DNA of 64,000 bases from Halorussus litoreus (GTDB lineage Archaea > Halobacteriota > Halobacteria > Halobacteriales > Haladaptataceae): positions 1-64,000 of the forward strand of contig NZ_KZ859508.1 in the NCBI RefSeq assembly GCF_003382685.1, in the 5' to 3' direction. The notes beneath the pieces were generated by a model. That model made no database searches, was not told the DNA's origin, and was given only the letters and a program-made list of their open reading frames with translations. Both the position numbers and the translations under genes were made by a program. The first letter of the stretch is position 1. Each line of letters starts with the position of its first letter. Shown piece by piece: positions 55,333-64,000 of this stretch.

Positions 55333-55604
55333 ACCTCTCTATCGTGTTACTCGGCGTCGTGAAGATCACTGCACTCGTTCTCGGGGGAATTGTGTCTCTG
55401 ATGGCGTACAGAGCTTATAATCGCACCCGAATCGCGGGCCTCCAGTTCTTTGCGATAGGATTAGCAGTCATCACACTTGGAACGTTTCTCGTTGGAGTCT
55501 TCCATCACATCGGAGGAGCGTCCACTATCACCGGGATGACTCTCGAGAGTGTGATCATCAGCATTGGATTCGTCGTGATGATATACGGGCTCAACCAGAC
55601 GTAG
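55329..55604 (+). CDS. Small membrane protein, DUF7521-like
   Basis: 91 residues. Three hydrophobic helices (IVLLGVVKITALVLGGIVSLMAY; LQFFAIGLAVITLGTFLVGVF; LESVIISIGFVVMIYGL) with a basic loop 'RAYNRTRIAG' between the first two. It overlaps the stop of the winged-helix gene, and this regulator/small membrane protein pairing is common in haloarchaea. Function unknown. Confidence 0.75.
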   Translation: MNLSIVLLGVVKITALVLGGIVSLMAYRAYNRTRIAGLQFFAIGLAVITLGTFLVGVFHHIGGASTITGMTLESVIISIGFVVMIYGLNQT

Positions 55605-55763
55605 AATCAGGTCTGTCGTCGCCGACGGTCGCTACGCCAGTCGGAACGTTTGAAGCTACGACTGGTTCTCCCACATCTTGGGACACTTCCATCGCTTCTT
55701 ATCAACCCCCATCGAAATGCGCATATGTACACGTCCGATACAGAACGCAGTCAATTAGACATC

Positions 55764-55779
55764 CTATGCTCTGGCATAG
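55764..55779. promoter_or_regulatory. Palindrome before the MMPL transporter gene
   Basis: CTATGC-tctg-GCATAG is a perfect 6-4-6 inverted repeat ending 19 bases before the ATG. A candidate binding site for the winged-helix regulator encoded upstream. Confidence 0.5.
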
Positions 55780-55798
55780 CCGGGGGTGTCGGTAATCG

Positions 55799-58399
55799 AT
55801 GAAGCGAAGCCCTACTTCTGCGTACGCGGATCTCCTCGCATCGCGGAGCAGATTGATAATCGTACTGTTGCTCGTCATCAGTGCCGTCGTTGGTGCTGGC
55901 GCGATTGTCGGCACCACTGAGGAAGGCCAGATCGGTCAAGCCGGTATCGATTCTCCGGAACAGGCGGCACTTGACCGTATCGAAGCGACGTACGAGACGA
56001 ACGATGCAGTTGTTGCACAGGTTGTTATCAGGGACGAGGGAGGGGACGTTCTCACCCGCGAATCGTTACTTAAAACTCTCCGTCTTCAGCAGGAACTCCG
56101 AGAAAACGAATCGGTCAATGCGACACTTCGTGACGGAACGGGGATGGTCGGCATCGAGAATATCGTTGCGAACGTTGCGTACGCACACCAACAGCGTAGC
56201 GGTTCGTCAACTAACGCCAGTGATTCTGGAAACAGTACGTCGATGGCAAGACAGGGTCAGCCGTCAGCACCGACACTCGACCAGCAGATCACAGCACTTG
56301 CATCCAGCACCGACGAGGAAGTCGAAACGTATCTCAGCCGAATCCTCGGCCACGACGCGTCTGTTCCCGGCAACGAGCCAACTCAATTTCTGCCGACGGA
56401 TTACGAACCAGGGACGACGAGTGCAGACGCGAGAACGACTCTCGTCTTTCAGCAGAGTCCGAGCAGTTCGACTACGACCACCGAATCGGTGAACGATGCA
56501 CAGCTGGTCATCAGTTCTCTCGTCGAGAAGCGCTTCGACGATGCGTTCGTGTTCGGGCAGGGTCTCATCGATGCGGAATCCTCGCAGGCCATCGGCGACA
56601 CGTTCATCATCATCACGCCCGTCGCAATCGTTCTCTTGCTCACCGTCCTCACGATTGCCTACCGCGACCTCGTCGACGTTCTCGTGAGTATATTCGGCGT
56701 GGCCGTCGTGTTGGTGTGGTACGCTGGCATACAGGGGTGGCTCGAGATTCCGTCGAATTCGACCCTGATCGCCGTTCCGTTCTTGCTTATCGGCCTCAGT
56801 ATCGACTATTCGCTTCACGTCGTCATGCGCTACCGCGAAGCCCGAGAGGGGTCGCTCGACACCGACGATGAGAACGTCGGTCGACGAGATCCCGCGACAG
56901 CGATGCGTCTCGGAATCGTTGGGGTCGTTCTCGCCCTCGCTACCGCCGCCTTTTCGACGGCTGTCGGGTTCCTCTCGAACTACGTCAGTCCGCTGGGCTC
57001 AATTCGGGATTTCGCCATCCTGAGTGGTGTGGGAATCGTCGCCATCTTCGTCGTTTTCGCCGCGCTTGTCCCAGCTGTCAAACTCGAACTCGAACGGTTT
57101 TTCGACCGCCGTGGCCGCGACCGGCATACCTCCGCCGTCGGCGTCGGTTCGGGCCGGTTGAACCGTGTTCTCTCGGGTACCGCTACGCTTGCCCGGCGAG
57201 CCCCCCTCGTCGTCATCGTTCTCTCGTTACTCCTCGCCTCCGCAGGGACGTACGGCGCGACAAGTATCGACACCGAGTTCAACCAAGCCGATTTCATCCC
57301 GCAGGATGCGCCGTCGTGGATGGAGTCTCTCCCGGAACCGTTCGCACCCGGTGCGTACGAGGTGAGTGAGAACCTTGCGTACCTCAGTGACAATTTCCGC
57401 CAACGTGGAGAGGGATCAGAAGGCCAGATATTGATACGCGGGAACGTGACCGCACCAGCACTCCTTACCGCGACCGACGATGTGGTCCGCAATACGAACC
57501 GCAGCGGGACAGTCGTCGTCGGTTCCGATGGACGAGCAGCTATCGAAAGTCCAACGTCCGTCCTTCGAGCTGTCGCTTCGGAAAATCAAACGGTAGCGGA
57601 TGCAATTGCGGCCCGTGACGTAGATGGTGACGGCCTCCCGGACAGAGATGTCGCGGCGGTCTATGACCTGCTGTTCGATACTGCTCCCGAACGAGCATCG
57701 TCGGTTCTCTATCGTGCCGAGAACGGGTCATACGAATCTGCACGGCTAATTGTCGGCGTGCAGGGCGACGCCTCGGCTCAGTCGGTCGCAAGGGACGTAC
57801 GAGACATTTCCTCGACCATTGTACAGGACGTCCCAGTACGAGCTGTTGCAACGGGTGGTCCGGTCATCACTGCCGTCGTCCAAAGTGCGCTGTTCGAAAC
57901 GCTCGTCGAAGGATTTGCTATCACCCTTGGAGTCATTCTTGTCCTTCTTGTCGGTATGTACTGGTGGCGGTACCGCGCGCCGGGGCTGGGTGTCGTGACG
58001 CTCGCGCCCGTGCTGATCGCACTCGCGTGGTTGCTCGGTACCATGTCCATGCTCGATATCCCATTCAACAGCGAGACCGTCGTGATCACGAGCCTAGCGA
58101 TTGGTCTCGGCGTGGATTACAGCATTCACGTCAGTGAGCGGTTCGTCGACGAACGCGCTCGCCACGATTCGCTCGCCGAAACACTGGCAACAGCACTCGA
58201 AGGAACTGGTGGTGCATTGCTCGGAAGTGCAGTGACGACTGCGGCAGGCTTTGGGGTGCTCGCACTGGCGCTGTCACCCCCGCTCCAACGCTTCGGCATC
58301 GTCACTGGGTTGAGTATCGTCTACGCGTTCATAGCGTGCGTGACGGTACTTCCGTGCCTGCTCGTGGTTCGGGAGCGCGTGCTCACACGAGTGGCCTGA
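55799..58399 (+). CDS. MMPL/RND-family transporter
   Basis: 866 residues. Two repeats, each with one N-terminal helix, an extracellular loop of ~200-250 residues and a five-helix bundle. The sterol-sensing-like bundles contain 'IGLSIDYSLHVVMRYREAREG' and 'IGLGVDYSIHVSERFVDERARH', the usual GxxxDY motif of MMPL proteins. Substrate unknown; relatives export lipids or hydrophobic compounds. Less GC-biased than neighbouring genes, probably acquired with the preceding regulator. Confidence 0.93.
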   Translation: MKRSPTSAYADLLASRSRLIIVLLLVISAVVGAGAIVGTTEEGQIGQAGIDSPEQAALDRIEATYETNDAVVAQVVIRDEGGDVLTRESLLKTLRLQQELRENESVNATLRDGTGMVGIENIVANVAYAHQQRSGSSTNASDSGNSTSMARQGQPSAPTLDQQITALASSTDEEVETYLSRILGHDASVPGNEPTQFLPTDYEPGTTSADARTTLVFQQSPSSSTTTTESVNDAQLVISSLVEKRFDDAFVFGQGLIDAESSQAIGDTFIIITPVAIVLLLTVLTIAYRDLVDVLVSIFGVAVVLVWYAGIQGWLEIPSNSTLIAVPFLLIGLSIDYSLHVVMRYREAREGSLDTDDENVGRRDPATAMRLGIVGVVLALATAAFSTAVGFLSNYVSPLGSIRDFAILSGVGIVAIFVVFAALVPAVKLELERFFDRRGRDRHTSAVGVGSGRLNRVLSGTATLARRAPLVVIVLSLLLASAGTYGATSIDTEFNQADFIPQDAPSWMESLPEPFAPGAYEVSENLAYLSDNFRQRGEGSEGQILIRGNVTAPALLTATDDVVRNTNRSGTVVVGSDGRAAIESPTSVLRAVASENQTVADAIAARDVDGDGLPDRDVAAVYDLLFDTAPERASSVLYRAENGSYESARLIVGVQGDASAQSVARDVRDISSTIVQDVPVRAVATGGPVITAVVQSALFETLVEGFAITLGVILVLLVGMYWWRYRAPGLGVVTLAPVLIALAWLLGTMSMLDIPFNSETVVITSLAIGLGVDYSIHVSERFVDERARHDSLAETLATALEGTGGALLGSAVTTAAGFGVLALALSPPLQRFGIVTGLSIVYAFIACVTVLPCLLVVRERVLTRVA

Positions 58400-58786
58400 G
58401 CATCTCCTTGGGTCGCACACGCGTTCTTCTTTCCACGCGAGACTGTAGTTTCTCAGCCGGGTCGATTACGTTGCGATTCAGCGACCAATCTGAAGTGAAG
58501 CCGATTGTGCACACCTGCTCACGGGTGATGCACGAGGAACTATCTACTCCGTTCCTGTGTCGAAGTTGACGCGAGCACCTGTTGATTCCCGTCTGCAGGA
58601 TTCATGTTGGAATGGTGGCGATTCGTAGGAATCCAAATGCAGGATCTGTGCGAGCGGTCTCGTACTGATTTGCTATCGCGATAAATAGTTTATCTGAACG
58701 GCGTCAGACGCTCGTCTTGCTCGTTCGGATGAGTCAGAACGGGATAGTCGAGCAGGCTGAGAACGAAAAATCGGAACTCTGCCGAC
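58400..58786. other. Intergenic region after the MMPL gene
   Basis: 387 bases of lower GC than the flanking core genes. TGCAGGATTC and ATGCAGGATC recur about 35 bases apart (58593-58641) and could be part of an old insertion, but no gene or IS end can be identified. Confidence 0.35.
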
Positions 58787-59962
58787 TTACGATGCTGGTC
58801 GAACCTCGCTCGCGTCGCGCCGCCGGGTCGCGGCCACCGAGCAGTCGCCGGCGACGAACAGCCCCAGCACCTCCTCGCCCAACGCGACGCTCACGCGGAC
58901 GCACCACGGGTCCTCGGAGACGACGGTCTCGCGCCACTCGCTCCCGACGTTCCAGATCGGCCGGTCGCGGACGTTGCGCTGGTGGTCGTGGAAGAACGCG
59001 ATCACGGCGGGGTGTTCGAGCACCGCGAGGGTGACTGGACAGTGGAGCCGACAGCCACACTGCGCGCAGTCGAGGCGGACCTGCGCGCGGTCGGCCTCGG
59101 CGTCGGGCAGTCGCTCGGTCACCGACTCGGGCGGGCGCGCCAGCGAGGCGTCCATCGTGGCGGCGCACTCCGGGCAGATTCCATCGGACATCGTGGAGAG
59201 CCGGTGGCGGTGGTGGCGGTCGAACGCGTCGAGCAGGTGCGCGGGGTCCCGATCCCGGCGCGCGCTCGGCGGGAACGGCAGGGTCAGCACGGTGCGCTCG
59301 CAGTCCGCGCAGGCGACCGCGACGTAGTTGGCCTCGCAGGTGGCCGCGAGCGCGCCGTCCTCGCAGAGCGGGCACGGGTCACCGGTCGGCACGGGACCGA
59401 ACGACACGCGCTCGGTGTACGTGCCCGCGAGGATGGCCCGCGCGACCTGTAGCCCGGCGTAGGTCAGCGCGTAGCGGTCGCCCTCCTCGCCGGTCTTGTG
59501 GAGGAAACTATCCGTGAGCTGTCGCAGGTGGTAGGCGAACCCGGCCGTGGTGTCGGCGGGGCTGGCCTCGAACAGCTCGGAGAAAGTCATCGTTCGACCG
59601 GATACGTCGTGGTCGTCGGTCGCGTCGTCACTCTCTTCGGATTCGGCGTCGACGAGCGCGCGGAGGACGGCCATCCGGACCTCGTTGCCCAGCGCCTCGA
59701 ACGCGTCGCTCGGGTCGCCGGATTCGACTTCGGGGTCCGGAAGCGTGATTTCGGGGTCGGCGATTTCGACTTCGGGTTCCGCGAGTTCGACTTCCGAGTC
59801 GGAATTTGCGGAGTCGGCAGGTTCGACGTAGGAGTGTGCAGATTCGTCGGCCTCCGACGGTTTGGAGACGCTCGCCTCCTGGGGTGTCGCGTCCGTAGGT
59901 GGCGCATCTGCGGTTGTCGCGCCCCCGGCGTCGCCCGCGTCTTCCGTGCCAACGTCGCTCAT
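58787..59962 (-). CDS. HTH protein with multiple zinc ribbons
   Basis: 391 residues; TTATAA at 59984-59989 is 26 bases upstream. The N-terminal ~80 residues are an acidic low-complexity region (EVELAEPEVEIADPEITLPDPEVE). A winged helix follows (SDAFEALGNEVRMAVLRALVDAE to FAYHLRQLTDSFL), ArsR-like. The C-terminal 200 residues contain three CxxC pairs or more (CPLC, CADC, CPEC, CAQC), zinc-ribbon-like. The pattern suits haloarchaeal regulators of the DUF7351 type; target unknown. Confidence 0.75.
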   Translation of the reverse strand: MSDVGTEDAGDAGGATTADAPPTDATPQEASVSKPSEADESAHSYVEPADSANSDSEVELAEPEVEIADPEITLPDPEVESGDPSDAFEALGNEVRMAVLRALVDAESEESDDATDDHDVSGRTMTFSELFEASPADTTAGFAYHLRQLTDSFLHKTGEEGDRYALTYAGLQVARAILAGTYTERVSFGPVPTGDPCPLCEDGALAATCEANYVAVACADCERTVLTLPFPPSARRDRDPAHLLDAFDRHHRHRLSTMSDGICPECAATMDASLARPPESVTERLPDAEADRAQVRLDCAQCGCRLHCPVTLAVLEHPAVIAFFHDHQRNVRDRPIWNVGSEWRETVVSEDPWCVRVSVALGEEVLGLFVAGDCSVAATRRRDASEVRPAS

Positions 59963-60260
59963 GGGGCAGTAGTCGGGGGTCGCGATTTATAAGCCCTCGG
60001 ACGATGTCGGGTCTCGCCTGTAACTGGTCTGCTTGAATATTTCGTCTACAAGAGTCTGTGCTGGCTAATCTTCTCAACTGGCGCGCTAACTGATCTCCCG
60101 ACCGGCGCGTGCTGGCGCGAGTTTATCTCGCGCGCGTTGCTCGCGCGCGCCGGGTTTCGAGGTTTGGGATCGGTGCAACAGAGGACTGCGAAATCGGTAC
60201 AAGTTCGATGCCGGAAATCGAGGCAAATACTCCAACGAGAAGAATCGACGTTCCGAAGCG
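59963..60260. other. Intergenic region with a GCGCGC-rich inverted repeat
   Basis: 298 bases. CGGCGCGTGCTGGCGCGAG, then CTCGCGCGCGTTGCTCGCG and CGCGCCGGG form complementary GC-rich parts near 60105-60160, similar to the first block of repeat family 1 but with no core. It may act as a terminator or be a partial repeat. No gene seen. Confidence 0.45.
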
Positions 60261-61598
60261 CTACTCCACGTACTCGTAGGTGCGCTCGTTCATCCGACCG
60301 CGACCCGTGAACACGAACTCGCTCTCGGGAATGGTGAAGTCCTCCAGCTCGACGCTCTTGTCGTGGTTGTGCCGGTCGTGGACGTTCTCGTACTCCGCGA
60401 ACGAGAGGTCGTAGCGGTCGTCGATCTGCTCGTCGACGTTGAGCTGGTCGATCTCCTCTTTCCAGCCGTCCCGGACCGTCTCGGCGTGGACCTCCGCCTG
60501 TGCGCCCGAACCGTACGAGCCGACGCCCAGCACCTCGCCAGCGAGGTCGCGGCCGTCCTCCGCGGCGCGCTTGAGCGCGGCGGCGCGGGCGATGTGGACC
60601 GAGCCAGTGTACCAGTTGCCGACCTCGCGGGAGATGTCCAGCGTCGGCTCGATGGCGGCGTCGTACCACTCCTGATACGCCGCGGTCGAGCCCAGCGCGT
60701 CCATGTGCTCGCGGATGGCCTCCTTGTAGGCCTCCCGATCCTCGTAGTCCTCTTCGCGGGGCTGGAACCCGATCTCCTCGGCGAGATCCTCCTCGATGGG
60801 CGTGTCGCGGATCATGTGCCGGTAGGCCAGCACTGCGGCCTTCCGGACCATCCCGGGGAACGGCGTGTGGAACGGCACGTACGCGAAGTCGTCGGGGTGG
60901 GAGGCTCCCGCGACCGACTCGTAGTCTTCGAGTGCCTCGCGCATCCGGGCGAGGTACACTTGCATCGAGCGCTTGCCGTCGACGCTCGGGAACTGCTGGT
61001 TGGGCTTGAGAAAGTCGGTCTCGTCGGCGCTCCCGTACCCCTGCTCGGTCGACAGCGCGACCAGGCTCGGCTCCTCGGTGATGAGCATGGCGACCGCGCC
61101 CGCGCCCTGAGTGGCCTCGCCGGGGTCCCCGCGGGCGTACAGCGCGGTGTCTGTCGCGACCACGAGCGCCGACCGGCCGCGATTTCGCCCGGCCTTGATC
61201 CAGTTGTACGCGTCGTCCAGACTCTGGGTGCCCGCGATGCAGGCGAACTTTCGCTCGCCCTTGTTGGCGTGGTGGAAGTCACCGTCGTACACCGATTCGA
61301 GACAGCCCGCGATGTACGTCGAGACGGGCTTGGAGTTGTCGAACGACGACTCGGTCGCCACGTCGATGCGGCCGATGTCGTCGGGTTTCAGCCCCTTGCG
61401 CTCCATCAGCCGGTGGGCGGCGTTCGCGCCCATGGTGACGATGTCCTCGTGTGCGTCGGGGAACGAACTCGCGTGCAGACCCAGCCCCTTCGTGTACTTC
61501 TCCGGGTCCTCGCCCTTCTCCGGCGCGAACGTCTCGGCGAGGTCGAGTTTGAGCTTCCCCGTCCAGATCTCGATGGCGTCGATACCGACTGCTGTCAT
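60261..61598 (-). CDS. mvaS: Hydroxymethylglutaryl-CoA synthase
   Basis: 445 residues from the ATG at 61598 (MTAVGIDAIEIW). It joins acetyl-CoA and acetoacetyl-CoA to HMG-CoA, the entry to the mevalonate pathway for archaeal lipids and retinal. Glu83 (ATESSFDN), the acyl-binding Cys120 (FACIAGTQ) and the His in 'PFHTPFPGM' form the active site. AT-rich TATAATATTTTG lies 20-35 bases upstream. Stands alone in its strand. Confidence 0.96.
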   Translation of the reverse strand: MTAVGIDAIEIWTGKLKLDLAETFAPEKGEDPEKYTKGLGLHASSFPDAHEDIVTMGANAAHRLMERKGLKPDDIGRIDVATESSFDNSKPVSTYIAGCLESVYDGDFHHANKGERKFACIAGTQSLDDAYNWIKAGRNRGRSALVVATDTALYARGDPGEATQGAGAVAMLITEEPSLVALSTEQGYGSADETDFLKPNQQFPSVDGKRSMQVYLARMREALEDYESVAGASHPDDFAYVPFHTPFPGMVRKAAVLAYRHMIRDTPIEEDLAEEIGFQPREEDYEDREAYKEAIREHMDALGSTAAYQEWYDAAIEPTLDISREVGNWYTGSVHIARAAALKRAAEDGRDLAGEVLGVGSYGSGAQAEVHAETVRDGWKEEIDQLNVDEQIDDRYDLSFAEYENVHDRHNHDKSVELEDFTIPESEFVFTGRGRMNERTYEYVE

Positions 61599-61661
61599 GT
61601 CCCCTACTCCGTCGACCACGTATAATATTTTGTCGATGCGGTATTCGTCGAACGTCGAAAG

Positions 61662-64000
61662 TTAGCTGTTTACGTTCGTGACCCGGACGTAGACCGGCTT
61701 CACGGTCCCGTCATCGAACACCAGCGTGGCGACGAGGTCGGCGTCTGCGGAATCGTCGGTCAACTCGTAGGTGAGTTGGATGTCCCCGCCGTTGAACGCG
61801 CCCATCTCGACGGTGGCGGTGCTTCCACCTGTCACGACTGCCTCCTGCCCTCGCCCTCGATTACCCTGTCGAGCCAACGCGTAGGTCGTGCCGTCGACCG
61901 CGAACGCCTCGTCAAATTTACCGTAGTCCGGCGTCGCGTAGCCGTCGGTCCCGCCCCCGGTTATCCTCACCTCGTCGTCCCCGTTCGGCGTGTCGAGCGT
62001 GCCGACCTGTCGGACGCCGGAGTTTCGGCGTCCAGGTGTGGTCAGGTTGAAGTCAGTGATCCGCACGTCGCTCTCGCCGACGTTTTCGATGTCGAACGTG
62101 AGGTGGTCACTCTCGCCGGCCGGCGTCGACCCGTCGACCACGCGGATTCGCTCGTCACTCGTCGAGGCGCCGCCGCCCCCGTCACCGTTCGCCTCGTCTT
62201 CGACGACCGTCTGATCGACCACGATGCCGTCGTCGTCCTGCACCTGAACGAGCACCTCGTACTGGTCGCCGATGCTGTACCCCGTGTACGAGAGGTTCCC
62301 CGAGAGCGTGCCGCCCGTCCGCTCGTCGGTCGCGTACGGGCTGTCGGTGTTGAGGAACAGGACCTCGGTCTCCGAGAACTTCTCGGCGGGGTCGCTGACC
62401 TGATAGTCGAGCGCGTACTCGACGTTGTTCGGGTCCAGATCGTACAACGTGGCGGACTGGAGCGTCGGGCTGTCGCCCTCCGTGAGGTCGTCGTTCCCGC
62501 TCGGGTCGGTGCCGTCGGCCGGATCGGTCACCGTCCGGGAGTCGACGAGGTTCCCGTCGGTGTCGAACACCTCGATGGAAATCTCGTAGGTGTCGCCGCC
62601 GGTGTCTCCGTACTCGTCGGACCAGCCGTAGTCGTCGATGTTCAACCGCGAGTCGCTGCTCGTGTACGTCTGATCGCCGTAGCCAGCGTCGAGGTTCTCG
62701 TAGCTCACCCGGACGTAGCCGAAGTTCGCGGTGTTGTCCACGTCGTAGGACACCTCGTACCGGGCCAGCGAGCCGGTCTGACTCTGGTCGACGATGGTCG
62801 AAGAGAGCGTGGGATCTGGGCCCGGACCGGGACCTGTTGGCGGATCTTCCACCCGAATCTTGATCGGGTCCACGTCGTCGCCGCTGGCCGCGTACGCCGT
62901 GATCGTTCCGTTGGCCTCGGCCACGTCGAGGGTCGTCCCGTTGGTCCCCCCGTCAGTGACGCCCTCGGGCGGCGAGACGCTCCCGAGTGCGGAGTCGTTG
63001 ACGGCGTAGTCGACCGTCGTCTGCGAGACGGGATTGCCGTCCTCGGTCACGCGCGCCGTGAGGCTCACGCTCGTCCCCTGATTGGCGTTCAGCGTACACG
63101 CGGTGAACTCCGCGTCGCAGTCGAGGCCCAGACCGGCGGCGTCGGTCCAGTTCACGTCGTACGTGCGATTCCCACCGCCGCCACCGGCCAGCCCGCTCCC
63201 GTCGGCGTTCACCGCGGTCAGGTTGAAGCTCAGGTTGGCGCGCGTGCCGGGCGCGAACGGTCCGCCACCCGGCGGCCCGGCCCCGCTCGGGACCGAGTCC
63301 GTGCCCACGCGAACCTCGACCGGCTCGTTCCCGTCGTCGAAGTCGTCGGGCGCGTCGTAGCTGACGGTCACGCGACCCTCGGCGTCGGTGGTCAGGTCGG
63401 TGAGCTGGTCGCCGTCCTGTCCCTGCGCGGTGATCAGGTCGTCGGCGAAGTCGCTCACCAGCGTGGCGTTCAGCGTCGCGCCCGAGACGGGGTTGTTGAA
63501 CCGGTCGCGGACCTCCACGACGAGCTGCTGGCCGCTGTTCTCGGGGACGCTCGCGTTGTTGCCCCGAACGTCGGTGACGTAGTGGGTGCCGGTCGCGCTC
63601 ACGTCGGTGCCGACGCCCACCTTCGCCAATCGGAGTTCGTACGTCGCGGGTTCGAGTACGACCTCGACCGCGCTCCGGCCGGGAACGGGGTCGACCGCCA
63701 GGACGTACCGGTCGTCGCTTCCGGCCCCGTCGATCTGGTCGGCGAGCAGTTCCTCCCACTCGCTGGCCGGGCGCTTTGTCGGCACGACCACCGAGACGGT
63801 GGCGGTCTCGTTGCTGACCGTCACGGTCCGGACCGCGGGACTGATCGCCCGGAGGTCGACCGACGCGGTCCCGCTCCCGGCCTCGTCGTAGCTCCCGTTC
63901 AGCGCGACGAGCGAGATGGCGTTCCCCTCTATGAGGCGCTGACCGCCGAGGGTGATGTTCGCGCTCTCGAAGCGGTTGTAGAGAACGCCGCCCCGATAGG
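61662..64000 (-). CDS. Large secreted/surface protein, 5' end beyond the window
   Basis: At least 779 residues to the window edge; the frame stays open past 63998, so the start is outside. Near the edge it reads 'ITLGGQRLIEGNAISLVALNGSY', resembling haloarchaeal pilin-like or DUF7289 secreted proteins. Two Ig-like repeats follow ('VVEVRDRFNNPVSGATLNATL' and 'RVTEDGNPVSQTTVDYAVN', Big-1-like), then beta domains and a C-terminal 'FDDGTVKPVYVRVTNVNS'. Acidic and Thr/Asn-rich, so probably exported and glycosylated. Function unknown. Confidence 0.75.
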   Translation of the reverse strand, partial: YRGGVLYNRFESANITLGGQRLIEGNAISLVALNGSYDEAGSGTASVDLRAISPAVRTVTVSNETATVSVVVPTKRPASEWEELLADQIDGAGSDDRYVLAVDPVPGRSAVEVVLEPATYELRLAKVGVGTDVSATGTHYVTDVRGNNASVPENSGQQLVVEVRDRFNNPVSGATLNATLVSDFADDLITAQGQDGDQLTDLTTDAEGRVTVSYDAPDDFDDGNEPVEVRVGTDSVPSGAGPPGGGPFAPGTRANLSFNLTAVNADGSGLAGGGGGNRTYDVNWTDAAGLGLDCDAEFTACTLNANQGTSVSLTARVTEDGNPVSQTTVDYAVNDSALGSVSPPEGVTDGGTNGTTLDVAEANGTITAYAASGDDVDPIKIRVEDPPTGPGPGPDPTLSSTIVDQSQTGSLARYEVSYDVDNTANFGYVRVSYENLDAGYGDQTYTSSDSRLNIDDYGWSDEYGDTGGDTYEISIEVFDTDGNLVDSRTVTDPADGTDPSGNDDLTEGDSPTLQSATLYDLDPNNVEYALDYQVSDPAEKFSETEVLFLNTDSPYATDERTGGTLSGNLSYTGYSIGDQYEVLVQVQDDDGIVVDQTVVEDEANGDGGGGASTSDERIRVVDGSTPAGESDHLTFDIENVGESDVRITDFNLTTPGRRNSGVRQVGTLDTPNGDDEVRITGGGTDGYATPDYGKFDEAFAVDGTTYALARQGNRGRGQEAVVTGGSTATVEMGAFNGGDIQLTYELTDDSADADLVATLVFDDGTVKPVYVRVTNVNS

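Overview
The window is chromosomal DNA from a haloarchaeon (class Halobacteria). GC is high with strongly GC-biased third codon positions, and the proteins are very acidic. Many start codons lie about 26-30 bases downstream of a TATA-like box, as in leaderless transcripts. Lineage markers agree: a sensory rhodopsin II/transducer pair, CDC48, archaeal DnaG, TFS, a GATase-less GMP synthase, archaeal proteasome subunits, Tat-type lipoproteins and a PGF-CTERM surface protein. The genus cannot be fixed from sequence alone. No rRNA, tRNA or CRISPR array was seen.

Layout. 0-5.7 kb: glycosyltransferase-like protein, TIM-barrel sugar isomerase, a membrane protein with a homopolymer tract, DnaG, and a secreted cupredoxin. 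5.7-11.3 kb: GNAT, DUF92 membrane protein, RNase H-fold protein, NAD(P)-binding protein, LarC and a secreted protein. 11.6-19.5 kb: CDC48, Nif3-like protein, a candidate structured RNA, the HtrII-SopII photosensory pair and a broken deoxyhypusine synthase gene. 19.5-27.3 kb: SprT-like protein, JAMM desampylase-like protein, cupin, GMP synthase and CTP synthase, and a lipoprotein. 27.3-38.5 kb: hydrolase, PspA, a DCC protein, a six-repeat HNH-associated-repeat protein, TFS, a DUF255 thioredoxin-fold protein, a J-domain protein, a BGTF-like surface protein and a membrane-anchored endonuclease-fold protein. 39-46.8 kb: GTPBP1-like GTPase, a toxin-antitoxin relic, HAD phosphatase, a coiled-coil pair, an XRE regulator/membrane protein pair with tandem operators, and a second-type proteasome beta-alpha pair.

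46.8-54.2 kb is a potassium-uptake island: two TrkH channels, two TrkA subunits, a double Usp protein and a divergently encoded Lrp/AsnC regulator fused to an RCK_C domain. This suggests that ion or nucleotide sensing is wired to transcription of the same locus. A decayed transposase separates it from a less GC-biased block (54.8-58.4 kb) with a winged-helix regulator, a small membrane protein and an MMPL/RND transporter. The window ends with a zinc-ribbon HTH protein, HMG-CoA synthase (isoprenoid lipid synthesis) and the 3' part of a large secreted protein.

Intergenic DNA is rich in structure. Family 1 repeats (core GGAGGCTGGGGAGG) occur five times, twice as tail-to-tail pairs, one of which encloses the JAMM gene. 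Family 2 repeats (ACTGAAAGGG to GGGCTTTCGAA) occur twice. Several tandem repeats lie next to promoters. The most notable items are the repeat families, the candidate RNA upstream of the photosensory operon, the Lrp-RCK_C potassium island, the proteasome pair with a palindrome over its TATA region, and relics of deoxyhypusine synthase and a PemK/MazF-like toxin.
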